Shown piece by piece: positions 23,404 through 31,475 of a stretch of DNA of 64,000 nt. This stretch comes from Chryseobacterium indologenes (lineage in GTDB: Bacteria; Bacteroidota; Bacteroidia; Flavobacteriales; Weeksellaceae): the NCBI RefSeq assembly GCF_002025665.1, contig NZ_CP018786.1, positions 3,968,001 to 4,032,000 of the forward strand. Reading direction: 5' to 3'. The notes under the pieces are model-generated. The model did not search any database. It was given only the letters and a program-made list of their open reading frames with translations, and was not told the origin of the DNA. The position numbers and the translations under genes are program-made. Position 1 is the stretch's first letter; each line of letters begins with the position of its first letter.

Positions 23404-24465
23404 TTATCCCTCATACATATAAGTAGTAAGATAGTGCAGTTCTTTTCTGCTTGCTTCTTTAGACTCTGATTCCGCCTGTTCCAGAGAATATTGAGAATTA
23501 ATTTCCTTTTTCTGGAAAACAAATGAGTTGTTGGCATTCTTATCCACCACATCATTAAAGATATGTTCAATTTCAGAATTCGCTAATGAAGCAAAGCTGA
23601 TATCTTCAAAACCATACATCAGTCTCAGGTCATCAAACTGTCTGAAATTTTCGTCTACAAATCCTTGTAACTGTGTTTTTGAATCAAAATTACCTGCCCA
23701 GATATTGTAAGCATATTTCTTTTTTTTAGGCTTATCCAAAATACTCTGATAAACAAAGTTTTCACCCAGATAGGCTTCTCTTACCTGTGGATCATTGGCA
23801 AGGTCTTCCGGAAGTCCTTCTTTCAGGATCTTTCCTTCAAACATGATATAGGTTTTGTTGGTAATTGCTAAAGTCTGCTGTACGTTGTGATCGGTAATTA
23901 AAATTCCGATGTTTTTATCAACCAGGCTTCTTACAATTTTCTGAATATCTTCCACGGCAATTGGGTCTACCCCTGCGAAAGGTTCATCCAGAAGGATAAA
24001 GTTCGGGCTTGTTGCAAGACAGCGCGCAATTTCGGTTCTACGTCTTTCTCCCCCGGAAAGAAGATCTCCTCTGTTTTTACGAACATGCTGCAAAGAAAAT
24101 TCTTCAATCAGTTCATCACATTTGATCTGCTGCTCACGCTTAGAAAGCTTGGTCAGCTGCAATACTCCCATAATGTTTTCTTCCACAGACAATTTTCTGA
24201 AAACCGAAGCTTCCTGAGCCAGATACCCGATTCCTTTTTGCGCTCTTCGGTACATGGCATCTGTTGTAATCTCCTGCTTGTCTAAGAAAATTTTTCCTGA
24301 AGTGGGCTTAACCAACCCTACAATCATATAAAACGATGTGGTTTTCCCTGCTCCATTCGGACCCAGCAAACCAACAATTTCTCCCTGTTGAACCTGTACA
24401 GAAACGCCTTTTACAACTTTTTTAGGACCGTATTCCTTGATTAAGTTTTCTCCTCGTAAAATCAT
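23404..24465 (-). CDS. lptB: LPS export ABC transporter ATP-binding protein LptB with an extra C-terminal domain
   Basis: A 353-residue protein. Residues 1-236 are a complete LptB-type ATPase that powers LPS extraction with LptF/G: Walker A GPNGAGKTT (36-44), signature LSGGERRRTEIARCL (136-150), Walker B FILLDEPFAGVDP, and the usual LptB ending EAYLGENF. Typical LptB stops there at about 240 residues. Here about 117 residues follow: a basic linker KKKK, then a small globular-looking domain starting YNIWAGNFDSKTQLQGFVDE and a charged tail. The extension is in frame and has normal codon use, so it is not a read-through artefact. Its start resembles some Imm22/DUF4284-type sequences, a weak match I would not rely on. 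Confidence 0.9.
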   Translation of the reverse strand: MILRGENLIKEYGPKKVVKGVSVQVQQGEIVGLLGPNGAGKTTSFYMIVGLVKPTSGKIFLDKQEITTDAMYRRAQKGIGYLAQEASVFRKLSVEENIMGVLQLTKLSKREQQIKCDELIEEFSLQHVRKNRGDLLSGGERRRTEIARCLATSPNFILLDEPFAGVDPIAVEDIQKIVRSLVDKNIGILITDHNVQQTLAITNKTYIMFEGKILKEGLPEDLANDPQVREAYLGENFVYQSILDKPKKKKYAYNIWAGNFDSKTQLQGFVDENFRQFDDLRLMYGFEDISFASLANSEIEHIFNDVVDKNANNSFVFQKKEINSQYSLEQAESESKEASRKELHYLTTYMYEG

Positions 24466-24619
24466 AGGGCAAATATATCAAAAATATAAACTTCACTTAT
24501 AGGTTAATATCAACTTGTTTACGTTAAACGCAAACTTGTTCATTTACAACCCATTGTAACTTTTCATCATTTTAATCTACTCATCGTAAAACATATCAAT
24601 CAATTATAAATATTAAGAA

Positions 24620-24910
24620 ATGGAAAATTACGGTTCAAAAACAGAAAATGTACAAAACCAGCAAAGCAATGTTCCTTACCGTTCAGAAAAGAAAATCCCT
24701 GCAGCTATATTGGGAATTCTTGTGGGGTGGCTGGCTTTAAATAAATTTTATCTTGGATATACAAAAGAGGGAATTATTCAGCTGGTTCTGAATGTCGTTA
24801 CTTTTGGTGCAGCTTCAATTATTCCTTTTATTGAGGGAATTCTCTATCTTTTTATGAGTGATAAGCAATTTGATGATACTTACGTATACGGAAAAAAAGG
24901 TTGGTTATAA
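24620..24910 (+). CDS. TM2-domain membrane protein
   Basis: A 96-residue inner-membrane protein. After a polar N-terminus (about 1-24), residues 25-75 form two membrane helices with a short turn: ILGILVGWLALNKFYLGY and then IIQLVLNVVTFGAASIIPF. The charged and aromatic residues between them (NKFYLGYTKEG) mark the TM2 family. The biochemical role of bacterial TM2 proteins is unknown. It is a single gene, convergent with hemB across a shared terminator. Confidence 0.88.
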   Translation: MENYGSKTENVQNQQSNVPYRSEKKIPAAILGILVGWLALNKFYLGYTKEGIIQLVLNVVTFGAASIIPFIEGILYLFMSDKQFDDTYVYGKKGWL

Positions 24911-24936
24911 GAAATGATCATTAACTCGTTAGAAAT

Positions 24937-24970
24937 AAAAAGAGACTACCAATTGAGTAGTCTCTTTTTT
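24937..24970. terminator. Bidirectional terminator between the TM2 gene and hemB
   Basis: AGAGACTAC (24941-24949) pairs with GTAGTCTCT (24957-24965). A run of A residues precedes the stem and a run of T residues follows, so it works in both directions. Confidence 0.85.
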
Positions 24971-24989
24971 ATTGGAATGAATTTAATCA

Positions 24990-25979
24990 TTATTTATTTA
25001 AAAGAATAGCCGCTTCTTTTGCAAAATAGGTAAAGATCATATCTGCACCCGCTCTTTTGAAACATGTTAAACTTTCAATGATCGTTTTGTCATTATCCAG
25101 CCAGCCGTTTTGAGCAGCAGCTTTTACCATGGCATATTCTCCACTTACATTGTATACTGCAATCGGAAGGTCAATTGCTTCACGTACTTTGGAAACAATA
25201 TCCAGGTAAGGAAGTCCCGGTTTGATCATGATCACATCTGCACCTTCGTGGATATCTTTAAATACCTCGTTCAATGCTTCACGGGTATTATGAAAATCCA
25301 TCTGATAGGTTTTTTTATCTTTCGGAATTTCCATATCATCTTTCGGAGCACTGTCTAAGGCACTTCTGAAAGGTCCATAGAAAGAGCTTGCATATTTGGC
25401 TGCATAACTTACAATTCCTACATCTGTAAATCCGCTTTCTTCCAATGCTTCACGAATGATCTGTACTCTTCCGTCCATCATATCACTTGGTGCTACAAGA
25501 TCTGCTCCCGCTTCTGCATGAGAAACTGACATTCTTGCCAGTGCATCATTGGTAGCATCATTTAAAACTTTTCCGTTTTCAATAATTCCGTCGTGTCCGT
25601 AGATTGAATAAGGATCTAGGGCTACATCTGGCATCACAACCATTCCCGGAACGGCGTCTTTAATGGCTTTGATGGTGTTCTGCATCAATCCGTCTTTGTT
25701 CCAGGCTTCTTTTCCTGTATTGTCTTTCAGGTGTTCTGACACTTTCATGTACAAATTGACAGCTTTTACTCCCAAAGAAAATAATTCCTTACATTCCTTC
25801 ACTGTTAAATCTATACTGCGCCTAAAAATTCCCGGCATAGACGGGATTGCCTCCTGCTTGTTTTCGCCCTCCATTACGAAGATCGGCATTACAAAATCAT
25901 CAGTTGTAAGCACATTTTCTCTTACCAAACTTCTGATAGATTCATTAACTCTAAGTCTTCTATTTCTTGAATGTATCAT
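24990..25979 (-). CDS. hemB: Porphobilinogen synthase (delta-aminolevulinic acid dehydratase)
   Basis: A 329-residue cytosolic enzyme that joins two 5-aminolevulinate molecules to porphobilinogen in heme synthesis. The two active-site lysines are Lys195 in SYAAKYASSFYGPFR and Lys253 in MIKPGLPYLD. The metal site is of the non-zinc type: positions 120, 122 and 130, cysteines in zinc enzymes, are Ala, Asp and Asp here (DVALDPYSIYGHDG). It therefore probably depends on magnesium. Length and sequence are complete. It is divergent from the type IX sorting-domain gene and has a TAAATTTG box upstream at 26008-26015. Confidence 0.95.
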   Translation of the reverse strand: MIHSRNRRLRVNESIRSLVRENVLTTDDFVMPIFVMEGENKQEAIPSMPGIFRRSIDLTVKECKELFSLGVKAVNLYMKVSEHLKDNTGKEAWNKDGLMQNTIKAIKDAVPGMVVMPDVALDPYSIYGHDGIIENGKVLNDATNDALARMSVSHAEAGADLVAPSDMMDGRVQIIREALEESGFTDVGIVSYAAKYASSFYGPFRSALDSAPKDDMEIPKDKKTYQMDFHNTREALNEVFKDIHEGADVIMIKPGLPYLDIVSKVREAIDLPIAVYNVSGEYAMVKAAAQNGWLDNDKTIIESLTCFKRAGADMIFTYFAKEAAILLNK

Positions 25980-26007
25980 TTTGGAATACTTTTTGAATAA
26001 GTTTCTA

Positions 26008-26015
26008 CAAATTTA
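26008..26015 (-). promoter_or_regulatory. Candidate -7 element (TAAATTTG) for hemB
   Basis: The plus strand reads CAAATTTA, 28 bases upstream of the hemB start. No clear TTG element is found at the usual distance. Confidence 0.35.
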
Positions 26016-26037
26016 ATATAAGTTCTGCAAAAAACTA

Positions 26038-26068
26038 TTGTACGAAATTGTAGAATTTATTACATTTG
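26038..26068 (+). promoter_or_regulatory. Consensus promoter for the type IX sorting-domain protein gene
   Basis: TTG at 26038-26040, a 20-base spacer and TACATTTG at 26061-26068 match the flavobacterial consensus closely. The ATG is at 26098. Confidence 0.65.
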
Positions 26069-26097
26069 TTATATATATTCGAGAAATTATAAATTTG

Positions 26098-26448
26098 ATG
26101 AAAAAACTTTTACTTTTATTTCTATTTGTAGGCACTTTTGTTGGATTTTCCAACAATTTCAAAGCTCAGCTTAGAGAGCCGGGTTCCATCACTCAAAAAG
26201 CAGATGATGGTGTATTGCTTGCCTATCCAAATCCCGCAAAGGATTTCCTTATCATTAAGGCAAAAGATTCTTCTTTAAGAATCAAAAGTGTGACTTTTTA
26301 TTCAATTTTGGGTATGCAGGTCGCTAGTTATACCGTAAATATGAATTCCGGAGAGATTAATATTGAAAAATTAAAGCCCGGAAAATATATGATCCGATAT
26401 ATTTTAAGTGACAACACACAGAAAGTTACTCAAATCGTGAAACAATAA
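26098..26448 (+). CDS. Small secreted protein made almost only of a type IX secretion sorting domain
   Basis: A 116-residue protein. Residues 1-24 are a signal peptide (ending FKAQ). After about 17 linker residues, positions 42-116 match the type A type IX C-terminal domain: AYPNPAKDFLIIK, then VTFYSILGMQVASY, then INIEKLKPGKYMIRY and a terminal QIVKQ. In the family this domain follows a large catalytic or adhesive cargo and directs it through the outer membrane. Here there is no cargo. The start was chosen at 26098 because the signal peptide begins there and the promoter covers the upstream part of the frame. It ends at its own terminator. Confidence 0.85.
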   Translation: MKKLLLLFLFVGTFVGFSNNFKAQLREPGSITQKADDGVLLAYPNPAKDFLIIKAKDSSLRIKSVTFYSILGMQVASYTVNMNSGEINIEKLKPGKYMIRYILSDNTQKVTQIVKQ

Positions 26449-26452
26449 ATTA

Positions 26453-26480
26453 AAATCCTGATAATCATCAGGATTTTTTC
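26453..26480 (+). terminator. Terminator of the sorting-domain protein gene
   Basis: AAAATCCTGAT pairs with ATCAGGATTTT around an AATC loop and is followed by further T residues. Confidence 0.85.
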
Positions 26481-26556
26481 TTTTTACATTAATTCTGTTT
26501 TAATATTTCCGTAACTTTCGGGACTTTTTCATACTAATAGTAAAAAGAACAACTTA

Positions 26557-27468
26557 ATGCTAAAAGCTGAACATATTAAAAAGACCTATAATGCAGGAAA
26601 AAAGGTCGCCCTGGATGATTTCAGCATCCATGTTCCAAAAGGCAGTATTTATGGCCTTTTAGGTCCTAACGGAGCCGGAAAAACTTCTTTTATCCGCATC
26701 ATTAACCAAATTACTCAGGCAGATTCTGGTGAAATCCATATCAATGGTCAAAAACTGAACCCAACTCATATTAAAGACATCGGCTATATGCCTGAAGAAA
26801 GAGGACTTTACAAAAACATGACTGTTGGTGATCAAATCTTATACTTCGGGGAACTGAAAGGAATGAAAAAAAGTGATGCTTTAAATGAAGCTAAAAAATG
26901 GTTTGAAAAACTAAACATCGACCAATGGTGGAAGAAAAAGCTTTCGGAACTTTCTAAGGGAATGGCACAAAAAATACAATTTGTGGTAACCGTTCTTCAC
27001 AGACCACACCTTTTAATTCTTGATGAGCCGTTTTCAGGTTTTGATCCGGTGAATGCCAACTTAATTAAAGATCAGATCATTGACCTTAAAAATAACGGAA
27101 CAACCATCATTCTTTCTACCCACAGAATGGAAAGTGTAGAGGAAATGTGTGATTATGTTGCTTTGATCAACAATTCAAAGAAAATTATTGACGGAAGGGT
27201 TTTTGATGTAAGAGAAAAATTTAAGAAAAATATTTTTGGGATTACACTTTCTGAAGTAAGCAATGATCAGTTTGAAAATTTCAGAAACAAATATGAGATC
27301 TTCAATCTATCCAATGAAAATAATCTTGTTTCTTTTGACCTGAAAAATGAGGAGAGCCAGAATAATGTTCTTCTGGATCTGGTGCAGGTAGGTAAAGTGA
27401 GATCATTCGACGAAAGAATTCCAAGTATGAATGAAGTGTTTATTAATGCTGTAAGTAACCATTCTTAA
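26557..27468 (+). CDS. ABC-2 type transporter ATP-binding protein (NatA-like)
   Basis: A 303-residue ATPase. Walker A is GPNGAGKTSF, the Q-loop region is GYMPEERGLYKNM (the ERG after the Q-loop is typical of the NatA branch), the signature is LSKGMAQKIQ, a variant of LSGGQ, and Walker B is LLILDEPFSGFDP. Residues about 220-303 are the DUF4162-like C-terminal domain ending SMNEVFINAV. The permease gene starts 3 bases after its stop, so the two form a transporter. The direction is export; the substrate (ions, lipids, peptides) is unknown. The Na+ assignment in relatives rests on one Bacillus system and should not be taken over here. Confidence 0.9.
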   Translation: MLKAEHIKKTYNAGKKVALDDFSIHVPKGSIYGLLGPNGAGKTSFIRIINQITQADSGEIHINGQKLNPTHIKDIGYMPEERGLYKNMTVGDQILYFGELKGMKKSDALNEAKKWFEKLNIDQWWKKKLSELSKGMAQKIQFVVTVLHRPHLLILDEPFSGFDPVNANLIKDQIIDLKNNGTTIILSTHRMESVEEMCDYVALINNSKKIIDGRVFDVREKFKKNIFGITLSEVSNDQFENFRNKYEIFNLSNENNLVSFDLKNEESQNNVLLDLVQVGKVRSFDERIPSMNEVFINAVSNHS

Positions 27469-27471
27469 TTT

Positions 27472-28782
27472 ATGAATAATATTTTTTTAATTACCAAGAG
27501 AGAATTTCTTACACAGGTTAAGAAAAAATCTTTCATTATATTGACTCTGCTTGCTCCTGTTATGATTATTGCTTTTGGAGCAGTGGTGGGTTTAATGTTT
27601 AAAGCAAATGAGTCACATAGCATTATTGAGGTAGTGGATAAGAGCGGTCTGTTTACTAACCATCTTAAATCTAATGATAAATTAAACTACGTTTTTGTTT
27701 CCGTAGCTGATGAAAAGTCTAAGATTAACAATTTAAAAGGAAATGAATCTCTGGACGGTATTCTGATCCTTCCTGAATTGAAAAATCAGAATTTCGATGC
27801 GCTTGAAAAAGAGGCAAGACTGGTCATCAACAGCAAAATAGGATTTGACACCAAGCAGCAAATTGTATCTGACATCAGCAATGTGGTCAGAAAAGAAAAA
27901 ATCAAGCAACTGGGTATTCAGGAAACTCAATTAAATGATCTTGACAAAAACTTTACTTTAAAAACCATTAATGTTACGGATAATAATAAAGAGGATTCTG
28001 ATCTTGCCTTTGGCGTTAAATCCGGATTGAGCATGGTTCTGATGTATGTTACTTTTATGTTCATCATTATTTATGGGGTAAGGGTAATGAGAAGTGTTCT
28101 TGAAGAGAAAAATAACCGTGTTGTAGAGATTATTATTTCTTCTGTAAAACCTTTTGAACTGATGATGGGTAAGATCCTGGGAGTAACCATGGTTGCACTG
28201 ACCCAGTTTCTGATCTGGATTACTATGTCTGTTATTGGTGCATTGGTACTTAATACAGGCTTCTCTCCTCTTCAGAAGAATATTCCTGGAGGAAATGAAG
28301 AGATTGCAAGTAAACTGGATATGGGACAGCTTGCTACCCAGATTTCTCACAGCTTACTGGAACTGAACTTCCCACTGATTATTTTTGTATTCATCGTATT
28401 TTTCCTTTTAGGATATATCTTCTATAGTTCTATTTACGCAGCCATTGGTTCTGCAGTAGATAACGAAACAGAAACACAGCAGTTTACTTTATTTGCTATT
28501 TTACCATTAACATTAGGAATGTATGGGAGTTTCACATTGATGAATAATCCGGAAGGTCCTTTAGGCTTCTGGTTATCCATCATCCCGTTTACTTCACCGG
28601 TTGCTATGATTGCCCGAATTCCGTTTGGAGTTCCTGCATGGCAGATTGCATTGTCTATTACATTATTACTGGTAACTACTATTTTTATGATCTTCCTAGC
28701 CGGAAAAATCTATCGTGTGGGTATTTTGATGTACGGAAATAAAGCTACGTTAAAAGAGCTTTGGAAATGGATAAGAGGATAA
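27472..28782 (+). CDS. ABC-2 type transporter permease (NatB-like)
   Basis: A 436-residue membrane protein. A first helix (about 20-42) is followed by a large extracytoplasmic segment (about 45-180) and then about five more helices in the C-terminal half, the usual ABC-2 permease layout. The motif VLEEKNNRVVEIIISSVKPFELMMGKILG is a family signature. It follows its ATPase gene after 3 bases and ends at a strong terminator. Confidence 0.9.
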   Translation: MNNIFLITKREFLTQVKKKSFIILTLLAPVMIIAFGAVVGLMFKANESHSIIEVVDKSGLFTNHLKSNDKLNYVFVSVADEKSKINNLKGNESLDGILILPELKNQNFDALEKEARLVINSKIGFDTKQQIVSDISNVVRKEKIKQLGIQETQLNDLDKNFTLKTINVTDNNKEDSDLAFGVKSGLSMVLMYVTFMFIIIYGVRVMRSVLEEKNNRVVEIIISSVKPFELMMGKILGVTMVALTQFLIWITMSVIGALVLNTGFSPLQKNIPGGNEEIASKLDMGQLATQISHSLLELNFPLIIFVFIVFFLLGYIFYSSIYAAIGSAVDNETETQQFTLFAILPLTLGMYGSFTLMNNPEGPLGFWLSIIPFTSPVAMIARIPFGVPAWQIALSITLLLVTTIFMIFLAGKIYRVGILMYGNKATLKELWKWIRG

Positions 28783-28802
28783 GAAGTAAAAACCTATCAA
28801 TA

Positions 28803-28837
28803 AAAAAATCCCGGAAACTGAGTTTCCGGGATTTTTT
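28803..28837. terminator. Terminator between the ABC permease gene and the porin-like gene
   Basis: AAAAAATCCCGGAAAC pairs perfectly with GTTTCCGGGATTTTTT around TGA. The A and T runs on both sides allow termination in both directions. Confidence 0.9.
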
Positions 28838-28852
28838 ATATTCTGAAATATT

Positions 28853-29524
28853 CTATTTGAATATATAGCTTAAAGTAAGTGCGATTACCTGTTCTGACTT
28901 TTTCTTATCAGTACCTTTAGTTTCCTTAGCGAGACCAGGATAGGTATCACTTAGACCTAAGTCGTATTTTAATGCTACTTCAAGTTGTCTTTTGTAGCTA
29001 TATCCTACTCCCAGTCCAAGTCCCCAGTTAAAGCTCTTTGCCTTACCATTTACGCCTGCCGGCTGGTTAGGATCGGTAACATCCGGGTCATAATAAGGTC
29101 TGCTTACCGGAGCGTCTTTCACGTTCTGATTCAGCAAGAAATTAAATCTAGGTCCTATTAATCCAAAGAATTCTGATTCTGCTTCAGAAAAATATCCTTT
29201 GAAATAAAGAGGCACACTCAGGTAGTTATTAGCATATAATGCGTCATAACCGTTTACTCCTTTAGCATCTTTATCTTTTCCTGTTTCTCCTGCACCATAG
29301 TAAAGTACTTCAGGTTGAATAAAGAATTGGTTTGCCTTTCCTACGGGAATCAATGCCAAAGCTCCAGCTTGGAAAGTATATCTTGGGCCTGAAGGGTTGT
29401 GGGCGTTAGATACTCTGGAGTAGTTTAAACCTCCTGTTACTCCAAATCTTGTGCTTTTCCATTGCACCTGTGCAAACGATAAAGCGGAAAGAGTTAAAGC
29501 TGAGGCTAATAAAAGTTTTTTCAT
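28853..29524 (-). CDS. Porin/PorT-family outer-membrane beta-barrel protein
   Basis: A 223-residue outer-membrane protein of the OMP_b-brl_2 type. The signal peptide ends SFAQ at residue 19. The mature part alternates hydrophobic and polar residues as expected for an 8-10 strand barrel: FGVTGGLNYSRVS, FFIQPEVLYYG, LSVPLYFKGYF, then FNWGLGLGVGYSY and the ending VIALTLSYIFK. Relatives include PorT of the type IX system but also many unrelated small barrels. PorT identity cannot be claimed. It begins 15 bases after sucD and ends at a terminator, so it is the last gene of that unit. Confidence 0.85.
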   Translation of the reverse strand: MKKLLLASALTLSALSFAQVQWKSTRFGVTGGLNYSRVSNAHNPSGPRYTFQAGALALIPVGKANQFFIQPEVLYYGAGETGKDKDAKGVNGYDALYANNYLSVPLYFKGYFSEAESEFFGLIGPRFNFLLNQNVKDAPVSRPYYDPDVTDPNQPAGVNGKAKSFNWGLGLGVGYSYKRQLEVALKYDLGLSDTYPGLAKETKGTDKKKSEQVIALTLSYIFK

Positions 29525-29539
29525 ATGTTGGGTTTTATA

Positions 29540-30412
29540 TTATCCTAGAATCTTAGCTACAGTAGCACCAATATCAGCAGGAGAGTCAACAACGTTGATA
29601 CCGTTTTCTCTCATGATTTCCATTTTTGCCTGAGCTGTATCTTCAGCACCACCTACGATAGCACCTGCGTGTCCCATTGTTCTTCCTTTTGGAGCAGTCT
29701 GTCCAGCGATGAAACCTACAACTGGTTTAGTAGACCCGCTAGCTTTGTACCATCTTGCAGCTTCAGCCTCAAGACCTCCACCAATTTCACCGATCATTAC
29801 AACAGCTTCAGTTTCAGGATCGTTAATAAATAGCTCTAAAGCTTCTCTTGTAGTTGTTCCGATGATTGGGTCACCACCGATACCGATTGCAGTAGAGATA
29901 CCGTAACCTGCTCTTACTACCTGGTCAGCAGCTTCGTAAGTAAGAGTTCCTGATTTTGAAACGATACCTACTTTTCCTTTTTTGAAAACGAAACCTGGCA
30001 TAATACCAATTTTAGCTTCTTCAGAAGTAATGATTCCAGGGCAGTTTGGTCCGATTAATCTGCAGTCTCTGTCAGCGATGTAAGATTTTACTTTTACCAT
30101 ATCAGCTACAGGAATACCTTCAGTAATACATACAATTACTTTGATTCCTGCTTCAGCAGCTTCCATGATAGCGTCTGCTGCGAATGCCGGTGGTACGAAA
30201 ATGATACTTACGTTTGCTCCTGCTTTTGAAACAGCGTCAGCTACAGTATTAAATACAGGCTTTCCTAAGTGCTCGCTACCTCCTTTTCCTGGAGTAACAC
30301 CACCTACTACGTTTGTTCCGTATTCAATCATCTGACCAGCGTGGAAAGTTCCTTCGTTCCCTGTAAATCCTTGTACAATTACTTTAGAATCTTTGTTTAC
30401 TAAAATTGACAT
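29540..30412 (-). CDS. sucD: Succinate-CoA ligase, alpha subunit
   Basis: A 290-residue TCA-cycle enzyme subunit that forms succinate and ATP or GTP from succinyl-CoA with the beta subunit. The CoA-binding fold is seen at the N-terminus (VIVQGFTGNEGTFHAGQMI, then GGVTPGKGG). The phospho-histidine lies in GRTMGHAGAIVGG. Codon use is strongly biased and typical of a highly expressed gene. The sucC partner is not in the window; split sucC and sucD are normal in flavobacteria. A TAAATTTG box lies 43 bases upstream. Confidence 0.97.
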   Translation of the reverse strand: MSILVNKDSKVIVQGFTGNEGTFHAGQMIEYGTNVVGGVTPGKGGSEHLGKPVFNTVADAVSKAGANVSIIFVPPAFAADAIMEAAEAGIKVIVCITEGIPVADMVKVKSYIADRDCRLIGPNCPGIITSEEAKIGIMPGFVFKKGKVGIVSKSGTLTYEAADQVVRAGYGISTAIGIGGDPIIGTTTREALELFINDPETEAVVMIGEIGGGLEAEAARWYKASGSTKPVVGFIAGQTAPKGRTMGHAGAIVGGAEDTAQAKMEIMRENGINVVDSPADIGATVAKILG

Positions 30413-30454
30413 TTTATTGTTGTTTTAATTTATTTATTATTTTATTAATGCTCA

Positions 30455-30462
30455 CAAATTTA
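30455..30462 (-). promoter_or_regulatory. Candidate -7 element (TAAATTTG) for sucD
   Basis: The plus strand reads CAAATTTA. No TTG element is found at the usual distance, so this is tentative. Confidence 0.35.
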
Positions 30463-30502
30463 CTCAAATTTCTTTGATTTTGGATAAAACCTTTGGAATT
30501 GT

Positions 30503-31405
30503 TTATTTGAGATTTCTCAGTTTTACTTCTTTTTTCAGATAAGTTTTAAAATCTTCTGCAAACATTCCGATATAGGTTCCTTTTTCAAGATCTCTGTTCA
30601 CACCTGTTTTTCCCAGAAGCACTGATCCTGACTCAATTTTGTTTCCGGAAGCAATTCCTACCTGTCCCCATAATGTCACCTCATCTCCGATGATACAGCA
30701 TCCTGCAATTCCAACCTGAGAAGCGATCAGACATTTTTTTCCGATAACGGTATCATGTCCGATCTGAATCTGGTTATCTAAAACAGAACCTTCTCCAATG
30801 ATGGTAGAGTCTGTAACTCCTCTGTCAATAGTACAGCCGTTTCCAATCTCCACATTGTTTTCAATAACAACATTTCCTACAGAAATCAGACGGTCAAAAT
30901 TTCCGTTTAATTTTCTGTAATAAAATGCATCACCTCCTAAAACTGTATTGGACTGAATGATGACGTTATCTCCGATTTCCGTACGGTCACCAATGACAAC
31001 ATTAGGAAAGATTAAGGTGTTTTTCCCGATTTTCACATTGTTTCCGATCACTGCAGAAGAGTGAATCTTTGTACCCTCTCCTATTTCCACGTCGTGTAGT
31101 TCTTCCGTGAAATTATAGATTCTGGTAAAATGGGTATTGATTTTATTAAAGTCTCTGAAAGGATCATCAGAAACTAAAAGTGCTTTACCTTCCGGGCAAT
31201 CTACTTCTTTATCAATTAAAATAATAGTGGCTGCAGAGTTTAATGCTTTGTCATAATATTTAGGATGATTCACAAAAACGATATCACCTGGCTTTACCAT
31301 GTGAATTTCATTAGTTCCCAATACTTCAAAATCTTCCGGCCCTACAAATGCTGAGCCTATTAAATCTGCAATCGTTTTAAGCTTTTGCGGAGAATGGAAT
31401 CTCAT
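30503..31405 (-). CDS. LpxD-like acyltransferase paralogue
   Basis: A 300-residue left-handed beta-helix protein, second of its kind in the window. The N-terminal LpxD-type uridine-binding domain (about 1-95) is present but diverged. The hexapeptide repeats run from about 98 to 270 (IHSSAVIGNNVKIGKNTLIF, later NQIQIGHDTVIGKKCLIASQVGIAG). The IGHD histidine corresponds to the catalytic His of LpxD/LpxA. It may add an acyl chain to a lipid A precursor or to another nucleotide sugar. Start: ATG at 31405 (MRFHSPQKLK); the longer frame has no family similarity. It lies between efp and sucD, a position conserved in flavobacteria as far as I know. Confidence 0.82.
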   Translation of the reverse strand: MRFHSPQKLKTIADLIGSAFVGPEDFEVLGTNEIHMVKPGDIVFVNHPKYYDKALNSAATIILIDKEVDCPEGKALLVSDDPFRDFNKINTHFTRIYNFTEELHDVEIGEGTKIHSSAVIGNNVKIGKNTLIFPNVVIGDRTEIGDNVIIQSNTVLGGDAFYYRKLNGNFDRLISVGNVVIENNVEIGNGCTIDRGVTDSTIIGEGSVLDNQIQIGHDTVIGKKCLIASQVGIAGCCIIGDEVTLWGQVGIASGNKIESGSVLLGKTGVNRDLEKGTYIGMFAEDFKTYLKKEVKLRNLK

Positions 31406-31475
31406 AACAATAGATTTTCTTATAAAACAAAATTCGGAGTGCTGATGCAAACCGAATTTATGTAAATTTTATTTA

